Positions 11,785-23,725 of a stretch of 64,000 bases of DNA are shown piece by piece; the stretch's first letter is position 1, and every line of letters starts with the position of its first letter. The position numbers and the translations under genes are program-made. Origin of the DNA: Anisodus tanguticus (Eukaryota; Streptophyta; Magnoliopsida; Solanales; Solanaceae); contig CM067545.1 of assembly GCA_034509755.1 (NCBI GenBank), positions 44,075,062 to 44,139,061 of the forward strand, in the 5' to 3' direction. The notes under the pieces were generated by a model. That model did not search any database, was not told the DNA's origin, and was given only the letters and a program-made list of their open reading frames with translations.

Positions 11785-12663
11785 TTAGTTAGAAGATAAA
11801 TCAAAACATTTGTAACCACCATTATTAGATGGATAACCCAAAAACACACAAGCGGTTGAATGGGCTTGAAGTTTGTTAATTGTAGTAGATGAAAAAAGTG
11901 GATAGCATAAACACCCAAACACCCTAAGATGAGAATACGAATGATCTTTATTGTAAAGAATTTTAAGTGGGGATTTATATGCTAAGCCTTTACGAGGGAG
12001 GATGTTAAGTAGATATGTAGCCATTTGTAATGCATGATGCCAAAAAGAAGGTGGTAATGAAGCATGGGCGTGCAAGGTACGGACAATATTATTTATGGAA
12101 CAAATTTTTCTCTCGGCCTTTCCATTTTGTAAGGACTTGTGTGGACAAGAAAACCGAAAAGATAAGTTAGCGTCACAAAACTCTCGAAACGGCCCATTAT
12201 CATATTCCCTGCCATTATCACATTGAATATTTTTAATTTTCTGTTCGAATTGGATACAGATGAATGCTCTAAATTTTAAGAAGGTGGAAAAAACCTGAGA
12301 TTTTTTGGATAAAAGAAAGGTCCACAAAAAATTAGAATAATCATCCAAAAATAAGACATAATAACGATGGCCCAAAGAACTTAAAACGGGAGATGTCCAT
12401 AAATCACTATGAATAACGTCAAAATGCATCAAAGTCCGAGAAGTAGAGGCTACAAATGCTAATCGAACATGTTTCCCTAACGGACAAGAAGAACAAAGTG
12501 GTGTACTACGCGTACCCTTACAAGAAATAAAATTATTTTTATGCAAACATGAAATAATAGATGACCCTGGATGTCCCAAAAGTGCATGCCACAAGGAAGG
12601 AGCAAGAGCGACAAAGATAGAAGGTGTGGCTTGACTCGTGGAAATGGTGGTGAGTGGATACAA
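11785..12663 (-). pseudogene. Copia B integrase, one 292-codon open segment
   Basis: This is the longest open piece of the element. It holds the pre-integrase zinc module (L-W-H-A-L-L-G-H-P then C-S-S-C-P-L-G-K) and the core with catalytic residues in HSDLW, CDNGREY and NGKAERK. The C-terminal segment is V-F-G-C-L-C-Y-P and A-C-V-F-L-G-Y-P. The frame is open across the whole core, but flanking frames are broken upstream and downstream, so it survives only as a fragment. An integrase normally inserts the element cDNA into the host chromosome. Confidence 0.88.
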
Positions 12664-12949
12664 CCTCCCCTACTATTGTATCTCATTAGAAGTATCCCCG
12701 TCATGAAATCCTTCACAGAAAATCCAAAAGGATCAAAATTAACAGAAACTCAATTATCAGTGGTGAATTTTCGGACAGACACCAAATTTTTAACTAAGTT
12801 AGGGGCATGAAGAATATTTTTTAAGACAAGAGGTGGATGTGGGGGGAGAAAAAATCATATGACCATAACCGTGAATTGGAATTGAGTTACCATTACCAAT
12901 AATAATGCCACAATTTTTGCTCAAATTAAAATAAGACGAGATTACCTTG

Positions 12950-14146
12950 TGCAGACGTCATATGAGAAGTGGCTCCGATGTCCATGTACCAATTCAGATC
13001 CGAGGGATGTAATCCGAGTGTATGCATTGCGGCCTCAATATCCGTATGTGTCGGGACTGGAGCCGGGCCCGTAGCAGTGAAGGCATGCCGAGGCCGAGGC
13101 CCAAGCAGGCCGGCCTGATACCCCGGTCCAGCACTGTATCATGATGCACTATTTGGGAAACTGGGCCTGGAAGCCGACTGGAATTGGGCCTAGTTTCAAG
13201 GATATGGCGTTGGTGGATAATAAGGGTTATTGGGCTAATTGCCACTGGCCCAGCCCTACGGCCAGGAGGCCCAAGGCTGTGGCCAGTTGGCCTGCGGTCT
13301 ACTATTCCGAGCTCCACTACTACTGCCGCCACTGTTCTGGCCACCACCACCGCTGTTGTTACCACCGCGACTGCCACCACGGTTCGTGCCATTATTTTTA
13401 TGATTTTGGCCCCTTTTTCTGCCACCGTTGATACGGTTTTGACTTGAATTTTCAGAGAATGAGTGAGGATTGTCTGACGTGGCCATCATCATGACGGAAT
13501 TTACGCTGATAGCCGTCTTCTTAGCCAAACCGCCTTTTTATAATGTGAGCATGGAACGGGCCTGATAAAATGGCGGGAGATGATTACTTTGATGAAGTAG
13601 TGTCCTAACTCCATTATTGGCCACATATAGGCCTGCAACCATATGAAGAACAAGACAATCATTGGTAATGGGCACACCAACATTTCGGAGTTGATCCGCC
13701 AATTCCTTCAGCCTTTTACAATAGGCTGAGACGTTCGAAAAATCTCTCATGTTGACATGAGAAAATTTTTACTCAAGCGTGACAACACGGAAATTTTTGT
13801 TATCTTAGAATATATCACGCACCCTATTCCAAGTTTCCATCGCCATAGCGTCAGGTTCAATAATCGTCTTCAAGAGGTCTATAGAGATAGTGTAATAAAT
13901 TCACTGGAGAACGGTAGCATCAAGGGTCATCCATAACGTAGGATCATCCTCGTGGGTAGGCACCTTCTCCTTGCCAGTGACCGAGGGGATGATGTGATGG
14001 AGGACATAATGCGAGCGTGCGTAAACTTTGAATAATTTCGCCTACATCGCGTATTGGATGTTTTCCATCTCAAGAACAATAGGGATGTGGTTCTTGATGT
14101 TGGAGACTGTATGGGCAGGATGAAACATGTTCTTTGATGTAGACAT
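12950..14146 (-). pseudogene. Copia B gag and protease remnants
   Basis: The gag ATG on the minus strand is at 14146, matching the start of element A gag. The frame is disrupted near 13927 and 13750. A Gly/Asn/Ser-rich linker follows at 13260-13440. The protease site (about 12970-13000) reads W-Y-M-D-I-G-A-T-S-H-M: the Thr of the D-T-G triad is Ile, a different inactivating change from the one in A. Confidence 0.82.
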
Positions 14147-14308
14147 AACGAAAGAACAATATGTGAATTAGGGAGTTGGAAGAAAATTTGGGAAGAGAGA
14201 AAGAAATTGCATGGAAACCGAGGATGAATCACGGAATCCGAGATGGGAGAACTGGGCAACGGAAGTGTTTTTGGGAGAAAGTATTTTAGCCATAGACTTC
14301 TGATACAA

Positions 14309-14524
14309 TGAAAGAAATAATCTCTTGATTATTCTCATTAGTGAAGAGGTATTTATATACAATAAACAATCCTTAATTATGGAAAAATCCTATTCCTACT
14401 ATAACAATAAATGGAAAGTCCTATTCATATTATAACAATAAATCCTAATTACACTTGTACAAGAATTCTTCAATTATGATAAGTTTACACTAAAACTTGA
14501 TACACATGTATACTCCTTCTGTCA
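14309..14524 (-). repeat. 5' LTR of Copia B with primer binding site
   Basis: A 216-bp LTR. On the + strand CTTCTGATACAA (14297-14308) lies directly left of it; this is the complement of an initiator tRNA-Met primer site with one change. Confidence 0.92.
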
Positions 14525-15205
14525 CTAATAGCTAATGGAGAAGCCCTCTTGTTGAGGAGCAATAATCATGTTACAATATTCTAGAAAAGAATTTCAGGAA
14601 TTTTTTTGAAAGAATTCTTCTTTCAAAACATAATTTGGTCATTAGGAACTAGAATAGAACCACTACACCACCAAAGGATGTGGTGCAGTGAATGGGGCTG
14701 CTTCTTCCTTAACCAAAGGTCTCAGGTTCAAGTCTTGAGAACGGAAAAATCCTCGGTAGGAAGTGCTTCCCCTATAAATGAGCTCTATCCGACGTGAATC
14801 CGAATATAGTCGGACTCTAATGCGGGTATCAGACACCGGGGGAAAAAGAAAAAGAATAGAACCACTATAGAGTGCAACTCTTTTATCATTTTACAAGATG
14901 TGAATAATACTTCAGATATTTCTGTCATAAGTATTTTAATTTTTCTACCAACATTGAAAGGTAAAGCTTTATTTTAGATGGGAAAATAAATAGTTATGAT
15001 GTTTATTTAAAGAAAAATTATGTAACCTGAAAAGGAAAAGGGGAGGGAATTGTTTTTAAAAATATAATATAATGTGGAAAAATGACCTGCATGAATTAAT
15101 CCAATTATCAAGTTATTGGGGAGCTGTTTGTTGTGCAGCTAAGTGAACTGGTTGAGCATCCATCTTACCTTGTTTTTCCAATTCCATCCGATCAAAATTC
15201 ATTTT
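14525..15205. other. Spacer between Copia B and Copia C; holds one SINE
   Basis: Apart from the SINE at 14655-14850, no gene or repeat could be assigned. The sequence is AT-rich. Confidence 0.55.
14655..14850 (+). mobile_element. tRNA-derived SINE, + strand
   Basis: Begins near ACCACCAAAGGATGTGGTGC. It has box A-like GTGGTGCAGTGAATGGGGC and box B-like GGTCTCAGGTTCAAGTC, and ends after GTATCAGACACCGGGGG in an A-rich tail. It belongs to the same family as the copy in intron 3 of ascorbate oxidase (opposite strand). It is degraded but full length in outline. Confidence 0.7.
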
Positions 15206-15322
15206 TGTTGAGAAGTAGAGAATAGTGAGCCGCCAACTGGATGACATCTAAGATTATTTGTAACTAACTTTAAGTGGTTAGTGGTGATTAGTTAGTTAGA
15301 GTGAGTCATAGGTCGATTAAGC

Positions 15323-15382
<60 letters not shown>

Positions 15383-15502
15383 TGTACATATATTTTCAGT
15401 TTGAGTTTAGTTGAATACAAACCCAGATATTTTCCTAATGTCTTCCTCTCTCAGTTTTCTCCTTCCGTCGATAACCGTCTATCTCTACCCTCAGTTTTAA
15501 CA
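15206..15502 (+). repeat. 5' LTR of Copia C with primer binding site
   Basis: Starts TGTTGAGAAG and ends TTTTAACA; a primer site TGGTATTAGAGCCATTG (15503-15519) follows directly. The LTR contains a long TA microsatellite. The left edge is inferred from the TG start because no second LTR is available for comparison. Confidence 0.68.
15325..15374. repeat. (TA)25 microsatellite
   Basis: An uninterrupted TA run of about 50 bp inside the LTR of Copia C; likely length-variable. Confidence 0.95.
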
Positions 15503-15528
15503 TGGTATTAGAGCCATTGTAATAACTA

Positions 15529-16640
15529 TTGAGTAGATTAGAAGATTTTGGTACTGGTTATCAAGGATTACTTCCAGTCCATCATTTTCTAAGAATACTT
15601 TCAATTCCACTTTTCAAAAGTTTTTTCCCTCTGCAAAATCGAGATTTCTCGAAGCAGTTCATAACTCAGAAATGGCGATTTCGAATGAAAATAACCAAAC
15701 AAGTCCCGGATATGGACATGCAAGTAATGAGAGAAGTGTTTCGACCTTCGATTAATTCGATTCACTCTTCCGAAGTACCTGGAGTCAATTTAGCTAAAAG
15801 TTTGCTTGTTGAAATGGAAAATTACACTCTCTGGAGAAAATCAATGACAATCGCACTGTTAGGGAATAATAGAATTGGTTTCGTTGATGGAACCTACAAA
15901 AAGAAAATGTATGAAGGGCAAATGGCTTACCAGTGGGAAAGAGTCAATGCAGTTGTTCTATCGTGGATTATGAGCTCAATATCAAAGGATCTAGTGAACG
16001 GAATTGTGTATTCCTAGAATTCGCACAAGGTGTGGATGAATTTGAAGGATTGTTTTTGACAAAATCAACGCAACGAGAATGTATCACGTACACAGAGGAA
16101 TTGCTACTCAAACTCAAGGTACTTCTTCTGTTTCAGTCTATTTTTCTATGTTCAGTGACTTGTGGGAAGCACATGAGTCACAGGTACTTCCACTGATTTG
16201 TACATGTAAGAAGTCGAGGGACTTTGTAGCACATTTGGAGCAACAAAAGTTAATGCAATTTCTGGGAGGACTTGATGAAACCTACAATCAGTCTAGGAGT
16301 CAAATATTGATTTTGAATCCAGTCCCTTCAATGAATCAAGCGTATTCACTGATTATTCATGAAGAAAATCATACGACACACTTAAACATTGTTGCTCAAA
16401 GTTCTTACCTAAACACTCACTATGAAGAAGGTGAATCTTCAGTAATGGCCTCAACTAATTTTTCTAGGGGAAACAATTATGGAAACAATAGCTCTTCTCC
16501 AAAGACTCATTATGAAGTAGTGAATCTTCAGCGATTGCCTCAGCCAATAGTGTTAGAATGAAAAGAAATCCAAACCTTCAATGTGAATTCTGTCATCTTA
16601 AGGGACACACTAAGGAGAACTGTTACAAACTAATTGGTTA
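15529..16640 (+). pseudogene. Copia C gag remnant with CCHC zinc knuckle
   Basis: Frames from 15529 and 16079 together cover a Gag: Y-T-L-W-R-K-S-M near 15825, a W-E-R-V-N-A-V-V-L-S-W segment near 15935, and F-L-G-G-L-D-E-T-Y-N near 16260. A zinc knuckle C-E-F-C-H-L-K-G-H-T-K-E-N-C lies at about 16580-16622 in another frame after a stop at 16560. Frameshifts near 15760, 16017 and 16560 inactivate it. Confidence 0.8.
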
Positions 16641-16959
16641 TCCTAGTGACTTTAAATTCACTAGGAATAGAGAAAGGGAAAACAACAGAATGAGACATGA
16701 AAACTATGGCTTTACAAACAACCCATAGAATAGAGACAATTACAGGTCTAGGCCAGGAAACTATACCGCTAACAATGCTAGCTTGACTATGGGAGATGGT
16801 GTTATGACACAAGGACAGAGGAACCGTAGTTCAAATCAGAAGATCACCGCTGATCAGTTCCAGAAGCTAGCCTTTACTATAGAACAATTTCAGAAGTTGC
16901 TCAATTTGATTGATAATGAGGAAACACCAGAAGAAGAGACTAACATGACAGGTAAAATA

Positions 16960-18130
16960 AATTGTTTTCTAACTGGCTTTAAAATTAACTTTTGTGTTGT
17001 TGACACAGGTACTGCATCAAACCACATGATTTCATCCATGAAATATTTCAACTAAAGTCAATTTTCCTAATGGTGAACTAGCCACAATTACTCACAAAGC
17101 AATATGTCCTTTGGAAAAAAATCAGACACTTAAGGATGTTCTTTCATTTCTCACTTTAATTACAACTTACTCTCTGTCTCTAAGTTGACTAGAGACTTAT
17201 ATTATTTTCTTTCTTTTTATTCTAAATTCTTTCTTTTTCAGGATCTCTACAGTGGCAAGGTGAGGGCAATTAGTAAGGAAAAAGATGAACTCTACGTCCT
17301 ATCAACCAAATCACCATCACCTGGTCAATCCATTAATTCTCCAGAATCTACATGCTTCTTCAATTCCTCTAACAATGCTCATGTTTGACATCAAAGATTG
17401 AGTCATGCACCAGTCCCTATTCTTAGTCAAATTAGTAGTCTCAAAATAAAGAGTGACGAAGCTCAACTTTGTAATTTTCCTATTTGTCCTGTTGCTAAAC
17501 AAACTAGATTTTCATCCAGCTCATAAAACTTCTTCTGTACAAGCTTTCCAGTTATTGCATATGGATGTATGAGGTCCTTATAAACACATTATAAATACTT
17601 TTTTACTATTGTGGATGACTTTACTAGAATGACTTGGATTTATAGCTTGAAATTCAAAATTAATTGTATAATACACTTGAGAGCTTTTATACACCTTGTT
17701 CAGAATCAGTTCACCACCTCTATTAACCATAAGATATGATAATGGTCTTGAGTTTGTCAATTCCCAGAGCACTTCTTTGTTTCACTCTTTTGGTATAGTT
17801 CACCAGAGGAAATGCATATATACCCCTCAACAAAATGGAATTGTTGATAGGAAGCACATGCACCATTTAGAAATGACAAGAGCTTTAAGATTTCAGAGTG
17901 ACATCCATATCAAATTCTGGGGTGACTGAATAATAACTGCAGCCTACATAATTAATAGGTTTTCATCTGCTATTCTTAATGGTATTTCACCATATGAGAA
18001 ACTTCATGGTACTGCACCATCCCTATCTCACATAAGAACATTGGGTTGTTTATACTATGCCACTGACCCTACACCTATTGACAAGTTTTCACGAAGGGCG
18101 ATCGAAAATGTGTTTATGGGTTATTCCTCA
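16960..18130 (+). pseudogene. Copia C protease and integrase remnants
   Basis: The protease site V-V-D-T-G-T-A-S-N-H-M is at about 16998-17030 and keeps the D-T-G triad, but the frame stops soon after. Pre-integrase residues H-Q-R-L-S-H (about 17390) and C-x-x-C lie downstream. The core shows D-N-G-L-E-F (about 17735) and N-G-I-V-D-R-K (about 17837), where the catalytic Glu position is Asp. Multiple stops occur. Confidence 0.78.
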
Positions 18131-18156
18131 ATCCAAAAGGGATAAGGTTATATAAT

Positions 18157-18790
18157 TTGCATTCTCACACATTCTTTGTTAGTAGAGATGTCTCCTTTAG
18201 AGAACACATTTTTCCTTTCAAACATCCCTGCTCTTCTTCATCCTCTTCTGTTCCTCATTTCTTTCCTGAAGATGAATCTTCTCCATCCTCAAATACATCA
18301 CCCTCACAGCACACATTACATGTTTCTTCACCTCTTTCTCCTGATACTTCTCAAGTACATGTTTCTTCACCTCCTTTTTTACTGATAATTCTCATTACAC
18401 TCTTAATCACTAGTACTGATCTTAGGCTCATCAAGGATACATAGTTCACTTTGCAGAATAGTTTCAAGATAAAAGATCTAGGGGAATTGAGATATCTATT
18501 GGGAATTGAGTTTCTTAGATCTGACAAAGGTATTATCATGACACAAAAAAAGTAAACATTGGAGTTAATCTCAGAATGGGATTTAGCAAGTGCTAAACCT
18601 GCATCAACACCCTTAGAGCAACACATGAAGTTTACTACTGTTGACTATGATAAGCACTTGGTAGGAGAAAATGACAGTAATCCCTTATTGAAAGACAGAA
18701 ATGTATATCAGAGACTAGTGGGGTAGTTGTTGTATCTATCCATGACTAGACCAGACATATCATATGTTGTACAGACCTTGAGCCAATTCA
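18157..18790 (+). pseudogene. Copia C RT/RNase H tail remnant
   Basis: A Ser/Pro-rich linker (18230-18400) is joined near 18440 to a late RT segment: I-K-D-L-G-E-L-R-Y-L-L-G-I-E-F (18470-18515), T-P-L-E near 18608, and M-T-R-P-D-I-S-Y-V-V at about 18741. The catalytic RT domain is absent, so a deletion is inferred. Homology ends at about 18790. Confidence 0.75.
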
Positions 18791-19675
18791 TAGCCATTGC
18801 ATAGCATACATATCATTTGCATTGCATCTCATTTTATAATTATTGGTGTGAACTTTATGCCATATGTGCTCGTTTGATGTAAAGGTGTAGACTTTATGGT
18901 TCTCTTTTCCATAATAGAAAAAAGACTAAATCTTTATAACTTATTCATATTAAAAGACTAAATGATGGAATCTTGTGGGACTAGACGCCCTGAATGGCAT
19001 TTAGGTTGGATCTTATAAAAGTTTTTGGCTTCCTTTCTAGTAAAGGTTGGAACTTTAGGATAATCCTTGATAATATTGATGATCTTAGTGATTGATTGTA
19101 CAGTAGGACCTTACGGATAGAGTTGGATGTTTTGAATTGATTATATCTTAGCTAAGTAGAAAAGTATTGGAAAGTATCAACCCTCACCACCGCTATAGTT
19201 AGGGTAGGTCGATGTTGCTGCTGGGTACACGTGCTTCCCGTACTCACTCTACACTTGTTGCACCTCCTGTGTGGAGGTACGGATCCGGGTTCAAGTGTAG
19301 CGTACATATTCAGTGTATTGGAGAGCTTTTTTGGAGTCCAGGGTGAGCTGTAGATGCCTTCCCAGCACTGGATTTCCCTTATCATGCTTTTACTTTCAGT
19401 CTTTTGTCTTTCAGACACTATTATCTATTAGGTTTCAGACTTCATACTCCTATTTAGTAGTTTTTGTATTTATGACAATCAGATTTGGGGGATTTGTCTA
19501 GTATTTCATGTATTAAGTATTTAAGACCTTGTAAGTACTTTGGGTATCCTTTACTTTTCCGCATTGTTTATTACTTATTTTATCTTATATGGATGGGGTT
19601 CGCCTACGGGTTCAGGTTAGGTGCCCGACACAAATAAGATTTTGGGTCGTGACAAATTAGTATCAGAGCACTAGG
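18791..19675 (+). mobile_element. Ty3/gypsy-like LTR fragment with primer site
   Basis: The end of this segment has the character of a Solanaceae gypsy LTR: GGATGGGGTTCGCCTACGGG, then TTTTGGGTCGTGACA (to 19654). It is followed by AATTAGTATCAGAGCACTAG, a tRNA-Met primer site. No coding domain of the element remains; sequence to about 19850 may be its untranslated leader. The left boundary coincides with the end of Copia C. Confidence 0.55.
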
Positions 19676-20978
19676 TTCGTTGGTCTCATAAATACAAGAG
19701 CAATATCTAGTAGCGTCTCACAGATCGGTACGTAGACATCTGTATCTATCTTCAAGAGGCTATGAGACATTTAGGAAAGTTAGCTTCTTTCATTCTTATA
19801 GTGCGTTCTCAACTTTATGAAATTCTAAATCTCTTTTATTTCATTCTTTTTCACATATGGTGAGTACTGGAGGTGTTAAATTTCTATCCATATATAGGTA
19901 GGGAAATGTAGTTGCAGTCTTGACATTGATTCTAGTTTAGTTTTGAGAAGTTCTGAAGTTGGGGCATGATGTCCAACTCCAGACTGTTCTTTTGTTTTCT
20001 TTGAGTTGTACAAATATAATTAATCACCCAAAAAGTATAATTAACCGTATCATAGACTTGTCATGGAGAGTTTCCTATTATGATGGGTTAACTTAGAGTG
20101 ACATGTGTTAAAAGTCTACACACTTATTCATAAAACTTTACTCTATTTTTAGTGACTCCACTGCACCTCTTAATGTAGCAACTAGGAAGAATATTCAAAA
20201 TTGAACTGTCCTTCAAGAAAATATCTCTTTCATTTTTTATTTTTTTTGAAGGAGGCTTTAGGTGATGGTGAGTTTAGGAAGGGGGTGGGAGAAGAGGACA
20301 AAGTGAATGCAAAGTAGAAGTGATCATTTTAAGTCACGAAAGCATCATTAATTGATGGATTTATTATCATCTTCCAACAAAAAGTTGGTAGGATTTGTCC
20401 TAACCGGTAACAATGGAGAAAACTTTAACTGAAAATTAAGGAGTTTGCGAAAAGAAACAAAACTTCAAAGCTAAATACTTCCAAAATGAGTAGTTGGACA
20501 CTTTGTTAATTATTCCCTGGTCCATTTTAGTCGCCGCGTTTAAAAATAATTGGTTCAAAATAGTTGTCATTTTAGAAAATCAAGATATAATTAATTATTA
20601 GTTTTCACCTTAACTCTTGCTCAATAAATGTGGATAGAGATTAATGTGGTGCTCAATAAATGTGGTGAAAAGAAAGAGAAGTATTAAATTTAAATCAAAG
20701 AATAAATAAGAATAATTTAGTCAAATTACTCTTTTAGTTAATATTTTTATAAGAAATGCAAAAGAAAACCTGACAAATAAAATGAATCAGAAAAAGTATG
20801 ATCTTTGATAATAAGATTTGAAGCTAACAAAGAGACATTAATCAACTATGTTCAAAACAAACTTAAGAGGGAATGTATGATCTTACCAAGAAATGGAAAT
20901 TACTTTGCTGGGATCAAAGAAGTTCAGAATACAAAAGGGATTCAGATTTAGGGAGTTTAAGGAAGAATAGAATGTATA
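19676..20978. other. Gene-free, with faint MITE-like sequence
   Basis: No coding region. Sequence at about 20505-20700 resembles that at 45040-45160 (shared TCAAAATAGTTGTCATTTTA and AAAATCAAGATA), so both are probably pieces of one non-autonomous repeat. Confidence 0.5.
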
Positions 20979-21215
20979 CTACCCCGTCCTAATTTATATG
21001 ACACTTTTTTCTTTTTAGTTAGTTCTAAAAAAAATAACACATTTTTATATTTAGTAACAATTTAACTTTAAATATCCATTTTACACATAATGAAATAATT
21101 TATAGCCACACAAATATATATGACCAATTTTAGACCACAAATTTTAAAAGTCTTCTTTTTCTTTTTTAACTCTGTGTCAAGTCAAACACATTCATTTAAA
21201 TTGGGACGGAGGGAG
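20979..21215. mobile_element. Stowaway-like (Tc1/mariner) MITE
   Basis: A 237-bp AT-rich element with terminal inverted repeats, CTACCCCGTCC at the left and GGACGGAGGGAG at the right. It is flanked by TA on both sides (20977-20978 and 21216-21217). Terminal sequence and TA target match the Stowaway/mariner class. No coding capacity. Confidence 0.85.
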
Positions 21216-23725
21216 TATTATTTATTATCAAAGCAAAATGAGTTATACAAATTTATGGTATACAAGAGTGATATGTTATACATATATAAAGCCATTTGAG
21301 ATCGACTTACCATAAAATATACAATATATATACTTACAGATTGATTCAAATAAACAGGAGAATCTCTTTAAGCGTGTGATAATCCCATGAACATCTGCCT
21401 TCAATCCGCATTCTTCTATTGTGTGATCTCAGTAATAACCAGACTTAAGACTCGTGTAGGTAAATTTGCTTCTCAAAAAGTGGAAGTTTTTTAATTCTTT
21501 GTTGGAAAGTGTGTGTGAGTGTGTATGTATAATTTTGTTTCTTGCTTTCCAAGATGAACTTGGTTTTTCTTATAGTTCTTTCCTACTAAGTAACAGCTTC
21601 TTAAAATCGTTTGTTTAACTAAGTCACGATAAGAACCACAAAATTAATTTAGGCTTCCTATTACAAAAATAATTCCTTTTTGCTTAATTATTCTTACTAA
21701 TATTTTACGAATTATTTCACTAAAATTTTGTAATTGCATTCATATATTGAATTTCAAATTCATCTATTAAAACCTTATATATTTAATTTCACGTGTTAAG
21801 ATTATAGATATCAATTATTCAAATTAAATTATTGGAAATTTAATTTATTGATTGACAAAATTCTTTAGGTGTTCGCTTAAATAATTCATTTGTTGAATAC
21901 AAAATCAACCGACTAAATTTATACATGAAAACTTATATCTTTAAACTGAGACACAAATTTATTCAACTAATTATTATCTCACAAAAATATATAATCATTA
22001 CCCAACTTATCAGGCATATTGATCCACAGCAGAATCTCTATAAGATCTCTGTAATGCCATATAACTAGTTGGGACTCACTTGAGTGTATGGGATAGTTTA
22101 AAATGTGTTAACAGGGGTACAATATGATAACAAAATTAGAGGAAGAGATAAGATGGCTTCAAATACTCAAAACAGACAAAACAAAACGACTTGGGACCTG
22201 AATAGGGGCCATGTGCCGCATAGGCATTGCATGGATTAACGCTACTAAAAAATAGGAATTAGGGATGAATAAATTTTATATGTAAACAGCAAAATCCGTC
22301 ACTAATTCTATGTAGCGATGAATTATCAAGAAAACATGTTAGTTGTATGTTGCTCAAGACCTGAAAAAACTCTCAGTTTGACCTAGCGCTATAATTGTGA
22401 GTCACACAACATCTAAGACAAATTCAAGTTTGCATGGCGTGATGCATGTGCGGCACACAAGTGTCTCCAAGAATAAAAAAACTGCATATATAAAAAGTAG
22501 GTCGGGAAAAGAGAAACTGTTTTATCTCTTCTGTTTTTGAGAGCTAATTTGAAGGAGAAAAATGGCCTAGGGCTTTCCTTTTTCATCCACGGTATAAACT
22601 TACACTTCCTCGTGTGGATTCATATCATTTAAGTAAGAATACATAAAATTAACACAAAAAATTAGATTTTTCACTCAATGTTCAAGAACTTAATGAGAGA
22701 TGAACCTAAAGTTCCTTCGAATTAAAAGGTAAAACTTCACTCCTTTTCTTCCTATGAGTTATAATGGAGTATAAAGAATAATTATATGAATTAGTATATC
22801 ATTTAAATCATGGATTACGTGAATCCTAGCCCTATAAATGGAATTTGATTAAAAAATGGGATAAAGTCTAAACCTTTTAATATGTATTGATTATTTTGAT
22901 CCGAACACTAGGTAAACTGTGAACTGAATCTTGAATCGCGTGAAAAATAAGAAAAGTTAAATAAGTTCGTAGCTTGAGGTAAATTAAGGTTTACTAACTT
23001 ACTAAAGGGGAATTCTAGCAAAACATATGTACCCCAAATGTTCGATAAAATGCCTAAATAGTATTCTTGTGAATTAGCTCTTAGTTCACCCTATTCTCAT
23101 TCAGTTCAGTCCTAAGTAAAGAAGTATGAATCGTATATGCACTGTTAGATATCTTTCATGGCTTAAGTATTTTATTTACTCAACTTTCAGAACACCACAT
23201 GTTTACATGAATTATGAACCATTACATGTCATGTGCATCGCATTATTAATTTTATGCTCAATTCAAATTCAGCTAGTAGTGATTACATTCGGATTCAGAA
23301 GGGAGAAGTGGCAAAAACCCCATGCATGAGAGCCACAAGGGCTAGATTCCGCAACTGATTTAGGATTCAAACTCTATGGGTTCAATGATGAGATTATTAG
23401 TATTGAATTCGTTATATTTTTAAAGATGTGGTTTCATATCTACTTATTATAATTTTAATAAATTTTTACACATAAATTCATAATTTGCATCAAAAGATAG
23501 GGGTTCAATTGAACTTATAACTAATATGCTACATACGCTTCTAGATAGACCACAGGCTCATAGGCACCAACTTATTTAAATTTGTAAGGGGATAAGCCAA
23601 CCACCCCATGCGTGCTTCCACATCTCACGTACATAGAAATACAACATGAAAACCTTTTCGTAAGAAAGTCATTTGTATCTAGAATTATTTCTGTTGTCAT
23701 GTACTTACTAATTATTCAGTTATAA
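21216..23725. other. 2.5-kb gene-free stretch
   Basis: AT-rich, with short open frames without family features. Parts (for example 23370-23560) look like decayed DNA-transposon or solo repeat sequence, but no boundaries could be set. Confidence 0.5.

Larger units (their letters stand above)
9650..14524 (-). mobile_element. Copia LTR retrotransposon B, complete but decayed
   Basis: A 4.88-kb element read on the minus strand, from the 5' LTR at 14309-14524 to the 3' LTR at 9650-9884. A 5-bp target duplication is TTAAT (9645-9649) against CTAAT (14525-14529), one mismatch. Gag to RNase H are colinear with and closely similar to element A, and the LTRs are recognisably related (shared AGAATTCTTGTAC and GATTATTTCTTTCA) but diverged and longer. 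It keeps the pre-integrase zinc segment that A has lost. Reading frames are broken at several places. It sits 0.7 kb downstream of the ascorbate oxidase gene, in inverted orientation to A. Confidence 0.94.
15206..18790 (+). mobile_element. Copia LTR retrotransposon C, 3'-truncated
   Basis: Only the 5' LTR (15206-15502) and an internal part are present. The element stops at about 18790 inside the RNase H region, where gypsy-like sequence begins, and no 3' LTR was found. Gag, zinc knuckle, protease, integrase and a fragment of RT/RNase H follow in order, with many stops. Most of the RT core is missing between about 18440 and 18446. It is a different lineage from A and B, judged by the CCHC knuckle and the Gag sequence. 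Confidence 0.82.

Noticed and set aside
13141..13447. + strand frames opposite the Gly/Asn-rich linker of Copia B
   Set aside because: Shadows of the repetitive minus-strand coding sequence.
15325..15374. TA run considered as a CRISPR-like or minisatellite array
   Set aside because: A plain dinucleotide repeat with no spacers.
18791..19675. Taking the gypsy-like segment as the 3' LTR of Copia C
   Set aside because: It shares no sequence with the 5' LTR at 15206-15502 and carries its own primer site.
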